Origin: Nipponacmea schrenckii
Lineage: Eukaryota > Mollusca > Gastropoda > Lottiidae
NCBI GenBank assembly: GCA_030562195.1
Contig: JAUJPP010000003.1
Coordinates: forward strand, 25,575,398 to 25,639,397
DNA length: 64,000 nucleotides
Reading direction: 5' to 3'
Under the pieces are notes generated by a model. That model saw nothing but the letters and a program-made list of their open reading frames with translations. It made no database searches and had not been told where the DNA came from. Below, piece after piece: positions 12,600-27,500 of this stretch (position 1 is the stretch's first letter; the number at the start of each line of letters is the position of its first letter). Position numbers and translations under genes: made by a program.

Positions 12600-15500
12600 A
12601 TGGCGGGAGAAGGTATCACGAAGGTTGGCGATATGGCTTCTAAAGTGGATCATAACAAGTATAATTCTCCCTTAGTGTCACGTTATGCCAGTAAGGATAT
12701 GATCTACAATTTTAGCGACCAGAAAAAGTTTTCTACTTGGAGACGGTTATGGACGTTCCTTGCTAAAGCCGAAAAGGTAATATTTTGTTAAACATGTTTT
12801 ATTCATCCACGTTTTCATTGCGACGTATGTACTATAATCCGAAAATCTGACCTTGTAATGTGCTGTGTTACTTTAAATGAGTGACATTTTGTAATCATAG
12901 GTATTTAAATAATATCCAATATCAAAATTGGCTCTTAAGTCTTTCTAGGAAATCTCAACTAATCAAACCAAATCACTTGTTATTGACTCAATCGAAACAA
13001 AAAATATATGTTAATAAGACCATGTCAAAACCTGTATTAAAATGTATTTGTGATATTATGAATTATCAATTGACTTAATTAGTCATAAAACACAGACTGT
13101 TCTTTCCCTATTCTCCATATTAAAATCTATCTTAGAGTATCGGTAGCTGTTCTTAGATTTATGAAAACTGACTAGTCCACTTATGGCTATACAGATGATA
13201 GCAAAATGACAGTTCAAAAAGAAAGATACCGGTATATGGGTCAAAGATCAAAGAAATAGTGTGTATTTTATAGGAGCTAGGCTTAGATATAAGTGATGAA
13301 CAGATTCAAGAAATGGAAGAAAACATAGACAAGATAGATTTTATCAAAGCTGCTGAGGAAGAGAAGAAGACTCGCCATGATGTAATGGCTCATGTTCATA
13401 CGTTTGGTGCCTGTTGTCCCAAGTCTGATGGTATTATACACCTGGGTACAACATCAGCTTATGTTGGTGATAATACTGTAAGTTCTAATTTCATGCATTG
13501 CCACTGTTTGGCCCCACAACTGTGAGTGAAACAGCTTCAATGTGAAAAATGTTCCAAATTGTCACTGCCAATTTTAAATATTGACACCTGTACATCACCA
13601 TGTAATAGCATAATTCTTTAATTAAGAAATATTGCACCATTCAGCTGGCTGACACTGTTAATTGCATTCACACATATTCATCTATAACTCCTATAAGGTT
13701 TTATAAACCGGTTAGTTAGAGCATCATCAAACAAATGGCTGATATGGGTTCCAATCACGATCATTGTGTGAAAATACAATGTCCTTGTATAGGCCATCTT
13801 CATTAATTATTCCGGATTACCCAGCTGAGATATATGCCAAGAGGTTTGCAAAGGACCAGATCCTTAACTGTGAACCTAAGTTGTTATTCTTGTATAAAAT
13901 ATAGTTGTTTCTTTCTTTGTTTATGTAATATTTATATATCTAATGTTCTTTATAATTTACAGGATATTATAATGATGAGGGATGCTTTTGATTTATTATT
14001 ACCTAAAGTGAGTATAGTTTTATTATACGCCCACATAGAAATGTGGACGTATATTGTTGTCGCCCCTGTCCGTCGGTCCGTCGGTCCGTCGGTCCGTCTG
14101 TCAACAATTGTTTGTGGACACTGTAGAGACTACAGTTTTTATTGGAATTTCTTGAAACTTGGTATACTTGTTTATAATCACTCAAGGAAGAACCCTATCG
14201 ATTTTGGTATGATTCCGAAAAAAATTCCTGGAATTCTTGGACTTTGAATTTCAAATTGTTCTGTTTGTAAACAAAAGCTTGTGGACACTGTAGAGACTCC
14301 ATTTCTTTATGAATCTTTTTGTAACTTGGTATATTTGTTTATTACCATCCAAGGAAGACCCCTATTGATTTTGATATGATTCTGAAAAAAATTCCTGGAA
14401 TTCTGGAACTTGGAATTTCGAATGTACTGTTTCTCATCCGTCTGTCAACAATTGTTTGTGGACACTGTAGAGACTACAGTTTTTATTGGATCTTCTTGAA
14501 ACTTGGTATACATGTTTATTACCATTCAACGAAGACCCCTATCGATTTTGGTATGATTCCGAAAAAAATTCCTGGAATTCTTGAACTTTGAATTTCAAAT
14601 TGTTCTGTTTGATAACAAAAGCTTGTGGACACTGTAGAGACTCCATTTTTTTATGAATCTTTTTGTAACTTGGTATATTTGTTTATAACCATCCAAGGAA
14701 GAACCCTATTGATTTTGATATGATTCTGAAAAAAATTCCTGGAATTCTGGGACTTGGAATTTCGAATTGTACTGTTTGTCATCCGTCTGTCAATAATTGT
14801 TTGTGGACACTGTGGAGACTACAGGTTTCATTGGATTTTCTTGAAACTTGGTATACTTGTTTATAATCACTCAAGGAAGACCCCTATTGATTTTGGTATG
14901 ATTCCGAAAAAAATTCCTGGAATTCTTGGATTTGAATTTCAAATTGTTCTGTTTGTAAACAAAAGCTTGTGGACACTGTAGAGACTCCATTTCTTTATGA
15001 ATCTTTTTGTAACTTGGTATATTTGTTTATTACCATCCAAGGAAGACCCCTATTGATTTTGATATGATTCTGAAAAAAATTCCTGGAATTCTGAAAAAAT
15101 TCCTGGAATTCTTGGATTTGAATTTCAAATTGTTCTGTTTGTAAACAAAAGCTTGTGGACACTGTAGAGACTCCATTTCTTTATGAATCTTTTTGTAACT
15201 TGGTATATTTGTTTATTACCATCCAAGGAAGACCCCTATTGATTTTGATATGATTCTGAAAAAAATTCCTGGAATTCTGGAACTTGGAATTTCAAATTGT
15301 ACTGTTTGTCATTCGTCTGTCAACAATTGTTTGTGGACACTGTGGAGACTACAGTTTTTATTGGATTTTCTTGAAACTTGGTATACATGTTTATTATCAT
15401 TCAATGAAGACCCCTATCGATTTTGGTATAATTCCAAAAAAAATTCCTGGAATTCTGGGACTTGGAATTCGAAGTTGTTCTGTCTGTCTACAATTGCTTG

Positions 15501-18500
15501 TTGGCACTCTAGAGACTACAGTTTTTGATAGATCTCTTTGAAACTTTGTTTTTATATGCCCACATAGAAATATGGACGTATATTGTTGTCGCCCCTGTCT
15601 GGAATTCTGTGACTTGGAAAAATTCCTGGGATCTCTTTGAAACTTTGTATACAATATGTTTATTATCACTCAAGGAAAAACCAATATACATTTTGGTCTG
15701 ATTACGAAAAGAATTCCTGGAATTCTGTGACTTGGAAAAATTCCTGGAATTCTGGGACTTGGAATTTAAAGTTTTCTGTGTGTCGTCAATTGCTTGTAGA
15801 CAATGCAGGAAGTACAGTTTTTTATATACCCAAATGGAAATTCGGAAGTATAATGTTGTTGCCCCTGTCCATCCGTCTGTTCGTCTGTCAGCCCGTTTGT
15901 TTGTGGACACTGTAGAGACTACAGTTTTTATAGAATTTTCTCATACTTGTTCATTATCATCTAAGGCAGACCCCTATTGATTTTTGTTTGATTATGAAAG
16001 AAATTCCTTCAATTCTGGAAATTTGGATTTCAAAATTTGTTCTGTCTTTCAACCATTTCTTGTGGACACTGTACAAACTATATTTAATACATTTGATGAA
16101 ACTTGGTATGAGTATTGAAATAGATAAGATGGTGGTCAAGTTCTAATTTGACAATTTTCCATGAACAGTTTTTTAGTTTTTGCCCTTAACTTCAATATTA
16201 ATTCAGTGAGTGTATTTGAGTTATTGCTCTATTTATTTTTCAAATTCAATGCTGCCAGTGGGCGTATGTTACCTTGCCTGGCAAGCTATCTTTAATTAAA
16301 TTGCACCTGAATCTACCGACTAATATACAATATATCTTTAATTGACTATAGCCATGTGATTGTTTTCTTTATGAAGTATGATTAAAGGGAGACAACTAAT
16401 GCTTCAAGACAATTATGAGGTTTAAATGCTCAATATTTAAACATGATTTTGATTGATTAGATATACAGTGTACTCAGAGTTATCAGGCCTTTGGTGTAAT
16501 CCTACATTCTTCCTTATCTGTCTTATCTTTTTCTGGTCCTGACGTTTTCAAAACTCTGAGTATTCGGACATTCTGTCTATTCAAAATTCTGACACTAATC
16601 AGTGGTCCTGGCACTCGAAAAAAAATCTGTATAAAATAACATCTAGTTATCTTAATAACTTATCATCAAGTAGATAATCGCTTATTTTTATTGATAATCA
16701 GGATCACAGAAGATCAATGAACCAAATTTTGCTGATTAATCACCATCAATGACCACGCTTTAAGATCAACGTCATTGCATTGTATATTATGGAGATGTAA
16801 TATTATTATTATATTGTTTTATTTCAGTTAGCAAGATGTATTCAACGATTGTCACATTTTGCCAACCAGTATAAAGATTTACCTTGTCTGTCTTATACAC
16901 ATTTACAGTAAGTAGTAATTTCATCTCAATTCTAAATACTAGACTGAGGTTTATTATCTTATCTTTAAAAACAACAAATTAAATTAGGAGCTAGTGTCAA
17001 GTCTATATCACAATAATTATCTTCCAATTTCATCAGTACAAATGTAAACATGATGAAGAAAATGTCATCCCTCAAAAGAATTCTTGGCAATGATAGCTTA
17101 CCAGTCATTGAGAATTCTTCTCTTACCAGTTATAAAGTTGACAGAATACAGCAAATTGATTTGGTGCTTAACAGCTTAAGCTAGATTTAAAAGCGATATT
17201 ATTAATTGAACAATCATTGTTTTGGATTACTGAGATCATCCTAAGTTAGTGTTAAAAACCTCTGACTTATGGCAACTCTAAGATAGGACATTTTCATGAC
17301 TCTTTAACAAGCCTAGAGTTTGCTGTTGTTTTTTTCAGACCTGCTCAGCTGTGTACAGTAGGCAAAAGGGCCTGTATCTGGTTACAAGATCTGCTCATGG
17401 ATTTGAGAAATTTGGAAAGAGCTCGTAAAGATCTGAGATTTCGCGGTGTTAAGGGTACAACAGGAACACAAGCTAGTTTTCTTGCTCTGTTTGATGGTGA
17501 TATAGATATGGTTTGTATGTTTTGATTTAATTATAGACAGACACAGTTTGGAATTCTTATTTTGAAAAGAGTTACAGGAGTAATTGGATAAAAATAATTA
17601 AACACACTATGTGATGTTTCCAGTATTGAAGCAATAGTAAAAAGCATCTTTTCTTTTGTGTCGCACAATTAACCAAGGCATCATGTGGTACAGGTTGTTC
17701 ATGGTTATAAACAAATTCTCTAATGCTGTATCCTGGCAAAATATCCCTCATTGCACACTGCATGGCATTGCACATCTTCTCACTTAAAAGTTGGATGTAA
17801 AACTCCATTACTTTCCTTCCTTTTATTATCATTAGCTTTAATGGTCAGAACATCCTGATGTTCAAAATGTTTGACCATTAAAAACATCTTCATTTGTTAA
17901 AGAAAAAAGATTTGTTGCTTGTTAAAAGTATTATTAACTCTTCAGTTTAATGTTCCTCTAATCCCTCTGAGTATCCAGTCAGATCCCAGCAGCCTTCATC
18001 CAGCTACAGATTAATATTACACATATTATTAGCTTTGATTTATTCCCAATTATTTTGTACAGGTGCATAAATTGGATGATTTGGTGACACAATATGCTGG
18101 CTTCAAAAGGTATGTCTTCCATTTTTTCAAATCTCATGCCAAGCTGGTACCAGACCCAAGTGGCACTGGGTTGTTTTCCTTGTAAAATATGTATCTCTTT
18201 CTTTTGAAAGATCTCTGTTATAATTGTGAATAAGTAGAGTGGTCATGGTTTTGGAGTCAATTTTATCTTTATTATACATCGTAGTTTGGAAACTTATACT
18301 GTTATTCTAATTAACAACCGTGTGCACAGTCAAAAGGTATGAGGGCAACTTACCTCTCCTAACACCTTTACTTCCTACCTGTACTTCCTATGAACTAAAA
18401 ACAGAAATATTTCACACAAATTTTCATTTCTTTTTTCAGCCATTTTCTAATTTGTGGGCAGACGTACACGAGAAAAGTGGATATAGATTGTCTTTCTACC

Positions 18501-21500
18501 TTAGCCAGTTTAGGGTCTTCAGTTCATAAGGTAATTATTTATAAATTTTGACATATGTTCTTTAAAAATTAACTTTCTAACATAAAAGTGATCAGGTGTT
18601 CAAGACATCAAGAATATTGATAAAGTGTTATCAAGTCCGAAGATCTGAAGAAGTTTTGAATCTACAATCACACCCTTAGTGACCAAGTTTTTAGTCTTTA
18701 TGTACTATTAACCAAGTGGTCCTCAGTGACCTATTCTGAAATCTTATAAGGTTAATAAAGGAAAATTCTCCCAGTGTTCAGACTATCTCAAACAAATTTA
18801 TTTATGATTTAGTTGTTATGTGATTTATGAAATATTTTGATTATATATAAGTTTTTAAAATTTTGCAAAGAATATTAGGCCTAATAGGGCGTAATGAAAC
18901 ACACCCAGAAATATGACCAACCTATTTATCTTGTACTATTAGCGCAGGTAGTGCAGTGCCCTCTGTGCCCCGCCTCCCTTGACTGAGCCAATGCTATAAG
19001 GTGACTATTAAAATTTCTGTGAATAATATCTCCCATTTCAGACTTTAAACAAATTTATTTATGTAAATTCTGTTGGATTATGTAGGATTTAGTATGAATA
19101 TATTTAGCTATCAAAAAAAAATTTGGGATTTGTGGAATATTACCTAATACTGCGGTAACTGGAGATAAATAATTATCTGGATGATCTCCTTAAAAGTTCA
19201 TTGGCTGGTTTAAAGGGGCAGTATGCTCACTATCACAAACAAAATTTTTTCTAAAATATGCTGTTTACATCCATGTATCAAACTGAATGCTTTAAATAAC
19301 GGAACACAATTTTATGGTATTTTTTTTTAATACACACAACGTTTTAGCAGTCTACATGGTCATCATTTTTTGATAATGTAGATTGTTAAAATGTTGTGTG
19401 TAATAAAACCTAGGAGTAGTTATACCATATAATTGTGTTCTGATATTTAATGTGATATCTACCCCTAAATGTAGCTTAAGGATTATTTAAGAATGCTAAA
19501 GAGGATTTTGTTATTTCGTTTATTCCTATAATACCAATAATCAAATAGTTTGATTGTAAAGTCCATCTTTAATTTTTATATACCAGTACTTTCAAAACAT
19601 ACTGAATAAGTGAAATTAAATACAGCAATACTTGTTATTATGATAACCATCTACATACAATATATATATATTTATTACAATATATTTCTTAAAGGAGCTC
19701 TTATATATATAAAACTAAAAATATCTGGCTATTATTCTCAAAAACAAGGCCTAAATAATCATGCTTATCTGAGGAGAAACTTAAATTGTAAATATTAAAC
19801 AAATCATGCTTATCTGAAGATAAAGTTTAATTGTAAATATTAAACAAATCATGCTTATCTGAGGATAAAGTTTAATTGTAAATATTAAACAAATCATGCT
19901 TATCTGAGGATAAAGTTTATTGTAAATATTAAACAATTCATGCTTATCTGAGGATAAAGTTTAATTGTAAATATTAAACAAATCATGCTTATCTGAGGAT
20001 AAAGTTTAATTGTAAATATTAAACAATTCATGCTTATCTGAGGATAAAGTTTATTTGTAAATATTAAACAAATCATGCTTATCTGAGGATAAAGTTTAAT
20101 TGTAAATATTAAAAAAATTCATGCTTATCTGAGGATAAAGTTTAATTGTAAATATTAAACAAATCATGCTTATCTGAGGATAAAGTTTAATTGTAAATAT
20201 TAAACAATTCATGCTTATCTGAGGATAAAGTTTAATTGTAAATATTAAACAATTCATGCTTATCTGAGGATAAAGTTTAATTGTAAATATTAAACAATTC
20301 ATGCTTATCTGAGGATAAAGTTTAATTGTAAATATTAAAAAAATTCATGCTTATCTGAGGATAAAGTTTAATTGTAAATATTAAACAAATCATGCTTATC
20401 TGAGGATAAAGTTTAATTGTAAATATTAAACAAATCATGCTTATCTGAGGATAAAGTTTAATTGTAAATATCAAAATATTAAAGTTCATCTGCATGAGAA
20501 AGAGTTTGACCAATCGTACGTAAAGCCATGTTTACACCAAGGCTGCTATAAAGCTTTCCGTTCTTAGGTTTACACTACAACAATTTATGAAGTGAAGTCT
20601 GAGAATCATTCACAGACCACCTCTTTGGAACCCTTCTGATATTGCTTGACATTACACAAAATTCATATGTACGGTTTGAGAAAGGATAAATTTTGTAGTG
20701 TTAACAGGGGTTTAAGTCTCAGAAACAGATATTTTTTGATCAATAATAGTGTTCACAGTTCACTGTTGACATTTGAGCCTTCAATACACGTATTTACAGA
20801 ATTGTCTGTATTTCAGAGAAGAAAGGAGGGCTAGTCTTTGCCAAATATAGACAAAAAATATAGACAAAAAATAGAGAAAAGGGATTGAAATGATAATTAA
20901 AGGTACATGTATATGTTAAATGGTATGGATTTGCTGTGTAGTTCTAGTATGTTCTGAAGACTGTTTACATAAATTAAGGACCCAAATCATCCCCACAAAA
21001 TTGCAAACTATGACCTTTAAGCTATATGTAATACAATCCAGTAGGACATCATAATAATAAGTCTTATGATTTTATCAACATCTGATTCAGATATACAGAT
21101 GAAATATCACTCTTTTCTTGGATAACCTAAACCCTGCATGTCAAGTATTAAAGAACATGATATTTTAAAAATGTTATATTCATTTCTTCTTTAGTCATAC
21201 ATGTATAAAAAATTTGCAAGATAAGCAGTATCCATCATTGTGAGAGTCCTTGACCTTGACTAAATCATCCTGCCATGCAGGAAAATGTTAGTTAAGGGTG
21301 TTATAAGGGATGCTCTCCTATAGAAGCACTGTCCTAGGTCACCAGTATTAGGTGTTATAAGAGATACTCTCCTATAGAAGCACTGTCCTAGGTCACCAGT
21401 ATTAGGTGTTATAAGAGATACTCTCCTATAGAAGCACTGTCCTAGGTCACCAGTATTAGGTGTTATACGAGAAACTCTCCTATAGAAGCGCTGGCCTAGG

Positions 21501-24500
21501 TCACAAGTAGAAACTATGCTATGAATTTCTGTATACATTATTTTGAAAAGAAATTGTCCGCTTCTGGAGAAATTTACAAGATAAAGCTATGATAAAAATA
21601 CAAAGAGATTACTTCAGGGAGATAATGAAAGGGGATCTAATCTACCATGTACAAGAACATGACTCAGATTTTTACGAGTCTTTATGACTGTCATGTATGC
21701 AATTCTAGATATATTTTTCCTTTTCTTTTGTGTGATTGACTCCTCTATGATCTGACAAAATTGAAATGTATCTCCTGTTCAAGGTCTTTTCATATTCAAA
21801 CGACCAACAGCTTGATCTGGTCTGCAGTCCATCTGATGCTTTGTACTGAAGGAACAGGTTGAGGCTATTGTCGTCTTGGCTTTGATAGGACAAACTTCAC
21901 AAAATTAACAAGAGTAGTGTCATAGGGTTTTATAGATATTAACAATAAATAAAATACATCTTGCTTAATACAAAGGGGCCTTATTATCGAAAACATAAGA
22001 AAGATAAAATTCAGATTTTAGGAAAAATACAGTATTCTGATAAGATAACAAAAAAATTGTAGAATCATTTTCAGTGATTGACCAGATGACTAAAACACAA
22101 AAATCATCTTAAATAAAGTTTTCTAGAATAAAGGCCCAGATCAGAATTCTGACTGTGAGATTTAGGCTGTACCTGATGTTAGTGTAGTGATAAGCACACA
22201 AGAACACAAAATAGGTCCAGTTTACTACTTGCTTTGTTCAATAAAAGATTTCAGTGCTATATATGTGAATGTGATTTGGAATTCTCATGATTTTCAAAGC
22301 AACCTATTCCTTTAGAACAGTATTGTATAACCCTCTAGAACAGTATTGTATAACCCTCTAGAACAGTATAGTAAACCCTCTAGAACAGTATAGTAAACCC
22401 TCTAGAACAGTATAGTAAACCCTCTAGAACAGTATAGTAAACCCTCTAGAACAGTATAGTAAACCCTCTAGAACAGTATAGTAAACCCTCTAGAACAGTA
22501 TAGTAAACCCTCTAGAACAGTATAGTAAACCCTCTAGAACAGTATAGTAAACCCTCAAGAACAGTATAGTAAACCCTCTAGAACAGTATAGTAAACCCTC
22601 TAGAACAGTATAGTAAACCCTCTAGAACAGTATAGTAAACCCCCTAGAACAGTATAGTAAACCCTCTAGAACAGTATAGTAAACCCCCTAGAACAGTATA
22701 GTAAACCCCATAGAACAGTATTGTATAACCCTCTAGAACAGTATAGTAAACCCTCTAATACCCTCTAGAACAGTATTGTATAACCCTCTGGAACAGGATT
22801 GTATAACCCTCTAGAACAGTATTGTATAACCCTCTAGAACAGGATTGTATAACCCTCTAGAACAGGATTGTATAACCCTCTAGAACAGGATTGTATAACC
22901 CTCTAGAACAGTATAGTAAACCCTCTAGAACAGTATAGTAAACCCTCTAGAACAGTATAGTAAACCCTCTAGAACAGTATAGTAAACCCCCTAGAACAGT
23001 GTAATGAAAGGTTATTGGTTATCATTCTATATAGTCAATATATCATCAACAAGTAGAAAAGGAGTGTCTTATAGATTGGGTACTATTTATCAATTGTTTA
23101 TAGTTCTATTTATGGAGTTTATACATAACAACTCAACTATTGTAAATGTATGAAATATCTTGGATGTCAAAGTAACTTTTGTGAAGTTTTTGACTTTCAT
23201 TTTTTTTAGTGTAATTTCATCATACCATTGTTGTTGTTTGATATATCTGATTTTAGCCTCGTCACCCAGACTGCTCCTGTCTGCGTCTATCTTTCATCGT
23301 CGTAGCCATGCATAACCAAAGTTGGACTGGATGATTTGTCCTGATAAATAAATTGTATTTACATTTTACTATCTCAAGTTAGTGCAGGAAATAGGGTCAT
23401 GTAGTCTAAGGGTTTTCAACTTTTTTCGGTCTCCTTTTTAAGGTCCTTGATCTATCATGTCAGTTTTCACGTCAGTTTTCACGTCAAAGAACATAGCCTG
23501 AATCAAACAAACTACATTATTCTTCTAGACAACAAAGAGCGTCATTATTTTCACAAACATTGCAAAATTACCTCCCTTAGGGTAAGATAAAAACAAAGAT
23601 AATCGTGTTCAACTCAGTCTGATTCAAAAGAAAAACACCATCCCTCTAGCTGTCAACATAGTCCATTTAATAGGTATTTAAATTAGTTCACTAGTTGGTA
23701 GAACCTGTATTCAGAGACCACTCAAGGTAATATTCAAAAACAGCCCCTTAATTAACTCCTTTTGATTACACAGGAATGTAAATACTGGTGCTAGCACGAT
23801 ATATATACAGGGGCGCAGATCCAGGGGTACAGTAGGGTGTCTTTTGTAGGCGTAAAATAGTCAATAGGCCTTCAAGAACATCAACGTTCCGAAATTTTGC
23901 GCCCTACGCGACAGGGGGACAATTTGCTCGTTTTCTGCACTCACTCTTTAGAAGAGTTGTCACGAAGTCGGTCGCATATTTTCGTCAATCATGTCATGTG
24001 ATAAGTAAAATTGACGGACCGCCACAGAAATTAAAGTTGATAGTTTGAATGGTATTGGTGTCACAAGCTGAACTGAAACGTTCTCATGCCGACCCCTTTT
24101 GAGTAAATCCTGGGTACGCCACTGGTCCCCCCACATTGAAAAAGCGATCTGCGCCCCTATATATATATATCGATGTTTTGCGATTCCTCATGCTGCAATA
24201 CGAGGATTGTATCGCGACATCATGTATCAATACCCAGCACTAGTATATACCCAGTGGCTGGTCAGGGGTAATGAAACTGGTAGCTCATCAGTTGTAAATT
24301 TCTTGGGAAATTGGAATTATTGTGGTCACATATTGAAGGTGGTCGTTTATTGAAGGTGGGCGGTGGGCTCTAATTTAAGGTGGTCTTATAAGCAGGATAT
24401 ACTGTAGTTGTTTGTATATTACTGAGCTATCTAATTTAACATAATCGTACAGCCAGTAAATGATGGAACACATTTTTTAAATTGTAAGAAGAGAAGTCCA

Positions 24501-27500
24501 TTCCAGTGTATATTATTTATATTTTATTAAACACTAATTTTACATTTTAAATAAGTTCACATAAAAATATCACAATATATTTAAGACAAGACTTCAACTA
24601 TAACAAGAAAAGTTTAAACATAAAAGTTCCATTCACAAGGGACATTCTATTAATCAACTTGAGCCATGTCTAATTGTCTTACCCATCTTATAAATAGAGA
24701 ATTCTTTACAAGTCTTTCTTGATATAAATAATATCACCAAAAGCAGATAAAATTGTCAAACTCAATTTTATCGATGAGTTGTTTTATTTTTGATATCAAG
24801 AAAGACAAGTTTGAGATTTTATTTATCACCCAATATTGCTGTTAGTTAATAAAGAAATAAATAATAATGGAATATTTTTTGTTTTCGAAGCGTTATCGCT
24901 TGGAGATATAGTGCAGTAGTAGATAACACTTTTTATCATACATATATCTACTGTAGAGTACCTGGGTGATAAATTGAAATAAAAAATGGTTTGAATTTTT
25001 GTTTGTTTAGAATGGAGACAAAAATGTCAGATAACAAAATTGTAATCTTATTTCAATTAGATTGTGTCTAGCCATGATTGCTCTTTTTGTAAAAACAATT
25101 TACTGAATGTCGCCCGATTTCAGTAAAGCAAGATAGACCTATGTCTATTTGAATTTTTCTAATTTTTAAATAAAAATATTAAAGAAGTAGAACCATGTCT
25201 AGAGGAATGTTATCAATGTAATAAAATAGAACCGTGTCTATCTTCGATGGCTCTCTGTATATTTTTTACCACTTTACTGTTTGTTCTCAATGCTCCTTCC
25301 AGTCTATTGTTCCGATATAAACACAATAATTTATCTCCGTCCAGTTTCTGTAGAAATATCTGATGTTTAATGGTTGGTGGAAGTTTATGTTTATCAGCCC
25401 ACATTAACATATAACTATGAGGAAAGTGAGTTATTCCCCTTGGCCAATTTGCAGTCTCAAAGTGCCAGTTATCAGGAGCTATAAAGACAAATATTTGAAA
25501 ATAAAGTAAAGTTAATGGTCACAGAAAGACAGACCGTCCATATTGACTGTCATTGTGCCCAAACCACAGCCCCTTTCATCATTCCTCCTAGAGGTTGTGG
25601 TAATACAAATAGGGAAAATTACGTATTCATTACGAAATATTATTTAATCAAAATCAGCCCTGGAATCTTTCTAGGAAATCTTATAATTATCAACACATTG
25701 TTTTCATTTCCATAGTGACAAAAAAAAAATTGTGGTAAGCTTAGTTTATATTTGTTAATAAGACCTTGTAAAATTCATATTTAGGATAGGATGATTGGCT
25801 GCAATAGCTCTGGTAAAATATCTCCAAATATTGTTATCTGTCTATAGTAATCAACCTCAGTTTGTGGATCTTTTTGAGGGAAAAACACTGCGCATTATAC
25901 ATCAAAATATATATGGTATATTTAGTTTTATAAGCCAAGTATATCAATTGTCATTGGTAGAATATTAACAAAATATAATTGTTTACAATATGTACCCTTG
26001 TTAGAATATTCATTGTGAGGGTTAAATTTGCACATTATACATATAAATAATTATGGCATATTTAGTGTCATTAGCTTAATATTGTTTGACTGTATTTAAT
26101 ATGTACCCCCGTTAGTCAACCTCTTGTGAGGGTTAAAATCTGTGCATTATATCCAGTATATCAAGTGTCTATAGCTTAATATTTTGTGACTGTCTATAAT
26201 ATACATCCCTATTTGGCAATTCCTTTTTTGCATTAAACATGCAAATATACAGTATATCAATTGTATGTAGCTTAATATTTTGTTACTGTTTATAAAATGC
26301 ACTAGTTTGTCAATCTCTTATAAGGGTAAAATTTGCGTATTATACTTGGAAATATACAGTATATATGGATTGCCATTACATTAACTTAATATTCTGTTGC
26401 TGTTTATAATATACATCCCTGTTTGATAATTTCCTTTGCACATTAAACAAGCAAATATACACTATATCAATTGTCATTAGTCTAATATTTGGTTTGAGTC
26501 TGTAATATGCACTAGTTTGTCATTCTCTTGTGAGGGTTAAAATCCGCGCATTAAACATGCAAATATCCAGTATATCAATTGTCTGTAGCTTAATATTTTG
26601 TTACTGTCTATAATATACATCCCTATTTGACAATTCCTTTTGGGCATTAAACTAGCAAATAAACAGTAGGCCTACATCAATTGTCAAAAGTCTAATATTG
26701 TGTTAAGAAAAAGATATGCCACTTTGTCATGTCCAGCTTAAATCTTTATTCTAAATTCTCCTTACCTTTATCGTCAAATTTAAATGATGTAAACCAATGA
26801 CAGTCTTTGGTTTTACAGCGAAATATTTCGGTTCCGTATAATTCCCCGTTATGTCGGATCCCAGCCTTCTCCTCGTAACGGCTCATATTTCTCTCACCAC
26901 ATTTCGGACATGTTGAAAATCCACTGTTCCAGAATGGAATACGACTTAAATCGCTCTGATCACCAGATGAAAATTGGTCTGACCATATATCTTTATTAGG
27001 ATCTGAAAAGAAATGGAGTTTTACATCTTACTTCGCTGATAATAAGGGGCTATTATTCCTAAATTGGAACCAAATAATTCTGGTAATGTGGTTGATTCTA
27101 TATTGTTTAAGATTATATGAAAGGAAACGAAGGAGATTTATGTCTTACTATGCAGTGTGTAATGCAGAAAATTTTGCTGTTTGCTGTAACAGCGGCATAA
27201 GCCTACTCTATTTGCAGTAACCAATTGTCAAGGGATCTTTAACTTGCACAGCCTATAGCACAAATATACATGGTTTATTGTTCCATCCATAGATAAGACA
27301 CTATTACCAAATCAATCCCTCCGACCCGCATCACTGACAAGGTGGGAACCGGGTTGAAAATCAAATAAATGAAAACCAATATTTGCATTAGAAATGAAGT
27401 GACATGACACTAACTAGATCTGAACAAGCTCCGGTTTTGTTGTACCACCCCTAGGGGATGACAAGAAGGGTAACATGTCAAGCTCAAATGAAATAAAAGT

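Larger units (their letters stand above)
23691..24406. mobile_element. DNA transposon relic hosting two nested insertions
   Basis: The outer ends, TAGAACCTGTATTCAGAGAC on the left and GCAGGATATACTGTA on the right, match the uninterrupted family member at 60502-61292. Internal GAAGGTGGTCG-type motifs near 24340-24395 are shared with it. Confidence 0.6.

Noticed and set aside
13834..14247. 137-codon frame overlapping ADSL exon 3
   Set aside because: It reads through the exon 3 donor into the repeat element; only 13963-14007 is ADSL coding sequence.
14563..15980. Series of 60-130-codon open frames on both strands (also at 34430-36664)
   Set aside because: They are identical shadows of the 2.27-kb repeat units; the [13 protein letters not shown] stretches come from the GTCCGTCG microsatellite.
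18320..18529. 69-codon frame over ADSL exon 7
   Set aside because: Wrong frame: the true exon (18440-18530) is read in the phase set by exon 6 and gives the conserved [11 protein letters not shown].
20096..20513. Minus-strand repeat ORFs ([12 protein letters not shown] units)
   Set aside because: Shadows of the 45-bp minisatellite; no start context or splice support.
21260..21538. 92-codon minus-strand ORF
   Set aside because: Shadow of the 54-bp minisatellite.
22311..23005. Regular short repeats reminiscent of a CRISPR array
   Set aside because: Units are directly tandem with no unique spacers, in an intron of an animal gene.
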